Of a stretch of DNA of 5,390 bases, positions 5,240 through 5,390 are shown in pieces. Every line of letters begins with the position of its first letter. Positions within the stretch are counted from its first letter, which is position 1. The notes beneath the pieces were generated by a model, which searched no databases, was not told the origin of the DNA, and worked only from the letters and a program-made list of their open reading frames with translations. The DNA lies in NCBI GenBank assembly GCA_017526725.1, contig JAFXRA010000364.1, positions 1-5,390 of the forward strand, in the 5' to 3' direction. The position numbers were made by a program, and so were the translations under genes. Source of the stretch: Candidatus Rifleibacteriota bacterium. Its GTDB lineage: Bacteria; Riflebacteria; Ozemobacteria; Ozemobacterales; Ozemobacteraceae.

Positions 5240-5390
5240 TTAATCCTTTACAAGCGAAAGTTTTCCTTCGCTATCCTTTTTGTATTTGAAAAAGCGCTTA
5301 CAATATAAACAATAATAATCTTCGGTTGCTGGGTATACTATTGTTTTCTTGGGCACTTTTATCAGCGTATTATTAGAAGAGAAGGTATTA
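5240..5390 (-). CDS. C-terminal end of an unidentified phage protein (partial)
   Basis: This frame is open from the right edge of the window to a TAA at 5240-5242 and gives the last 49 residues of a protein whose start lies outside. The tail reads ...VPKKTIVYPATEDYYCLYC..., followed by a basic stretch and the end ...LSLVKD. It has one CxxC pair (CLYC), which could be half of a zinc-binding site, and many aromatic and lysine residues. The stop lies about 40 bp before the next gene, whose ribosome binding site follows closely, so both are probably in one operon. I do not recognise the family. That it is coding rests on the uninterrupted frame, plausible composition and operon-like spacing. No in-window ATG begins it. 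Confidence 0.6.
   Translation of the reverse strand, partial: NTFSSNNTLIKVPKKTIVYPATEDYYCLYCKRFFKYKKDSEGKLSLVKD
5253..5272 (-). other. Short strong hairpin near the end of the partial upstream gene
   Basis: In the transcribed strand AGCGAAGG and CUUUCGCU pair over 8 bp (one G-U) around an AAAA loop. The stem lies inside the last codons of the upstream gene. No U-run follows, so it is not a standard intrinsic terminator. It could be an mRNA processing or stability element, or chance. Confidence 0.35.

Overview
The window looks like part of the head-morphogenesis module of a tailed phage or prophage of a Gram-positive, probably Clostridia-like, host. The support is: strong AGGAGG-type ribosome binding sites before almost every gene, AT-rich DNA, a head-gene order of protease/scaffold, then small capsid protein, then major capsid protein, and a membrane-anchored protein type that I recall (not searched) from gut Firmicutes phages. 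All genes are on the minus strand, so transcription runs from the right end to the left end.

In transcription order: (1) the 3' end of an unidentified gene with a CxxC motif (5240-5390); (2) a 154-aa protein with one N-terminal membrane segment and a coiled coil (4735-5199); (3) a 640-aa prohead protease fused to an acidic scaffold domain (2746-4668, probable TTG start), with a possible internal start for scaffold alone at 3846 and an acidic block of five CKME repeats; (4) a 183-aa probable head decoration or minor capsid protein (2175-2726); (5) the major capsid protein (MCP) gene, split into exon 1 (1620-2138) and exon 2 (1-255, running off the left edge).

The main discovery is the insert between the MCP exons. 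Positions 256-1619 form a complete group I intron of the IA2 type seen in T4 td and Staphylococcus phage Twort. P1 with its internal guide, P2, P3, P4, P6, P7, P7.1, P7.2, P8, P9, P9.1, P10 and the terminal omega-G can all be placed by base pairing. Precise removal joins GCT to GGT and restores the reading frame as ...DWYHVAA/GKMDWGRFG.... The intron carries a 298-aa homing endonuclease gene (273-1169) with an N-terminal zinc-binding motif, KYG-type repeats and a C-terminal Vsr-like/EDxHD nuclease domain. The gene sits in a loop closed by an 11-bp stem, and its last codons and stop form one strand of that stem.

Functionally, the protease/scaffold directs procapsid assembly and maturation, the MCP and the small capsid protein build the shell, and making full-length MCP depends on self-splicing of a mobile intron. 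No promoter or convincing terminator was found. The genes look like one polycistronic unit whose ends lie outside the window.
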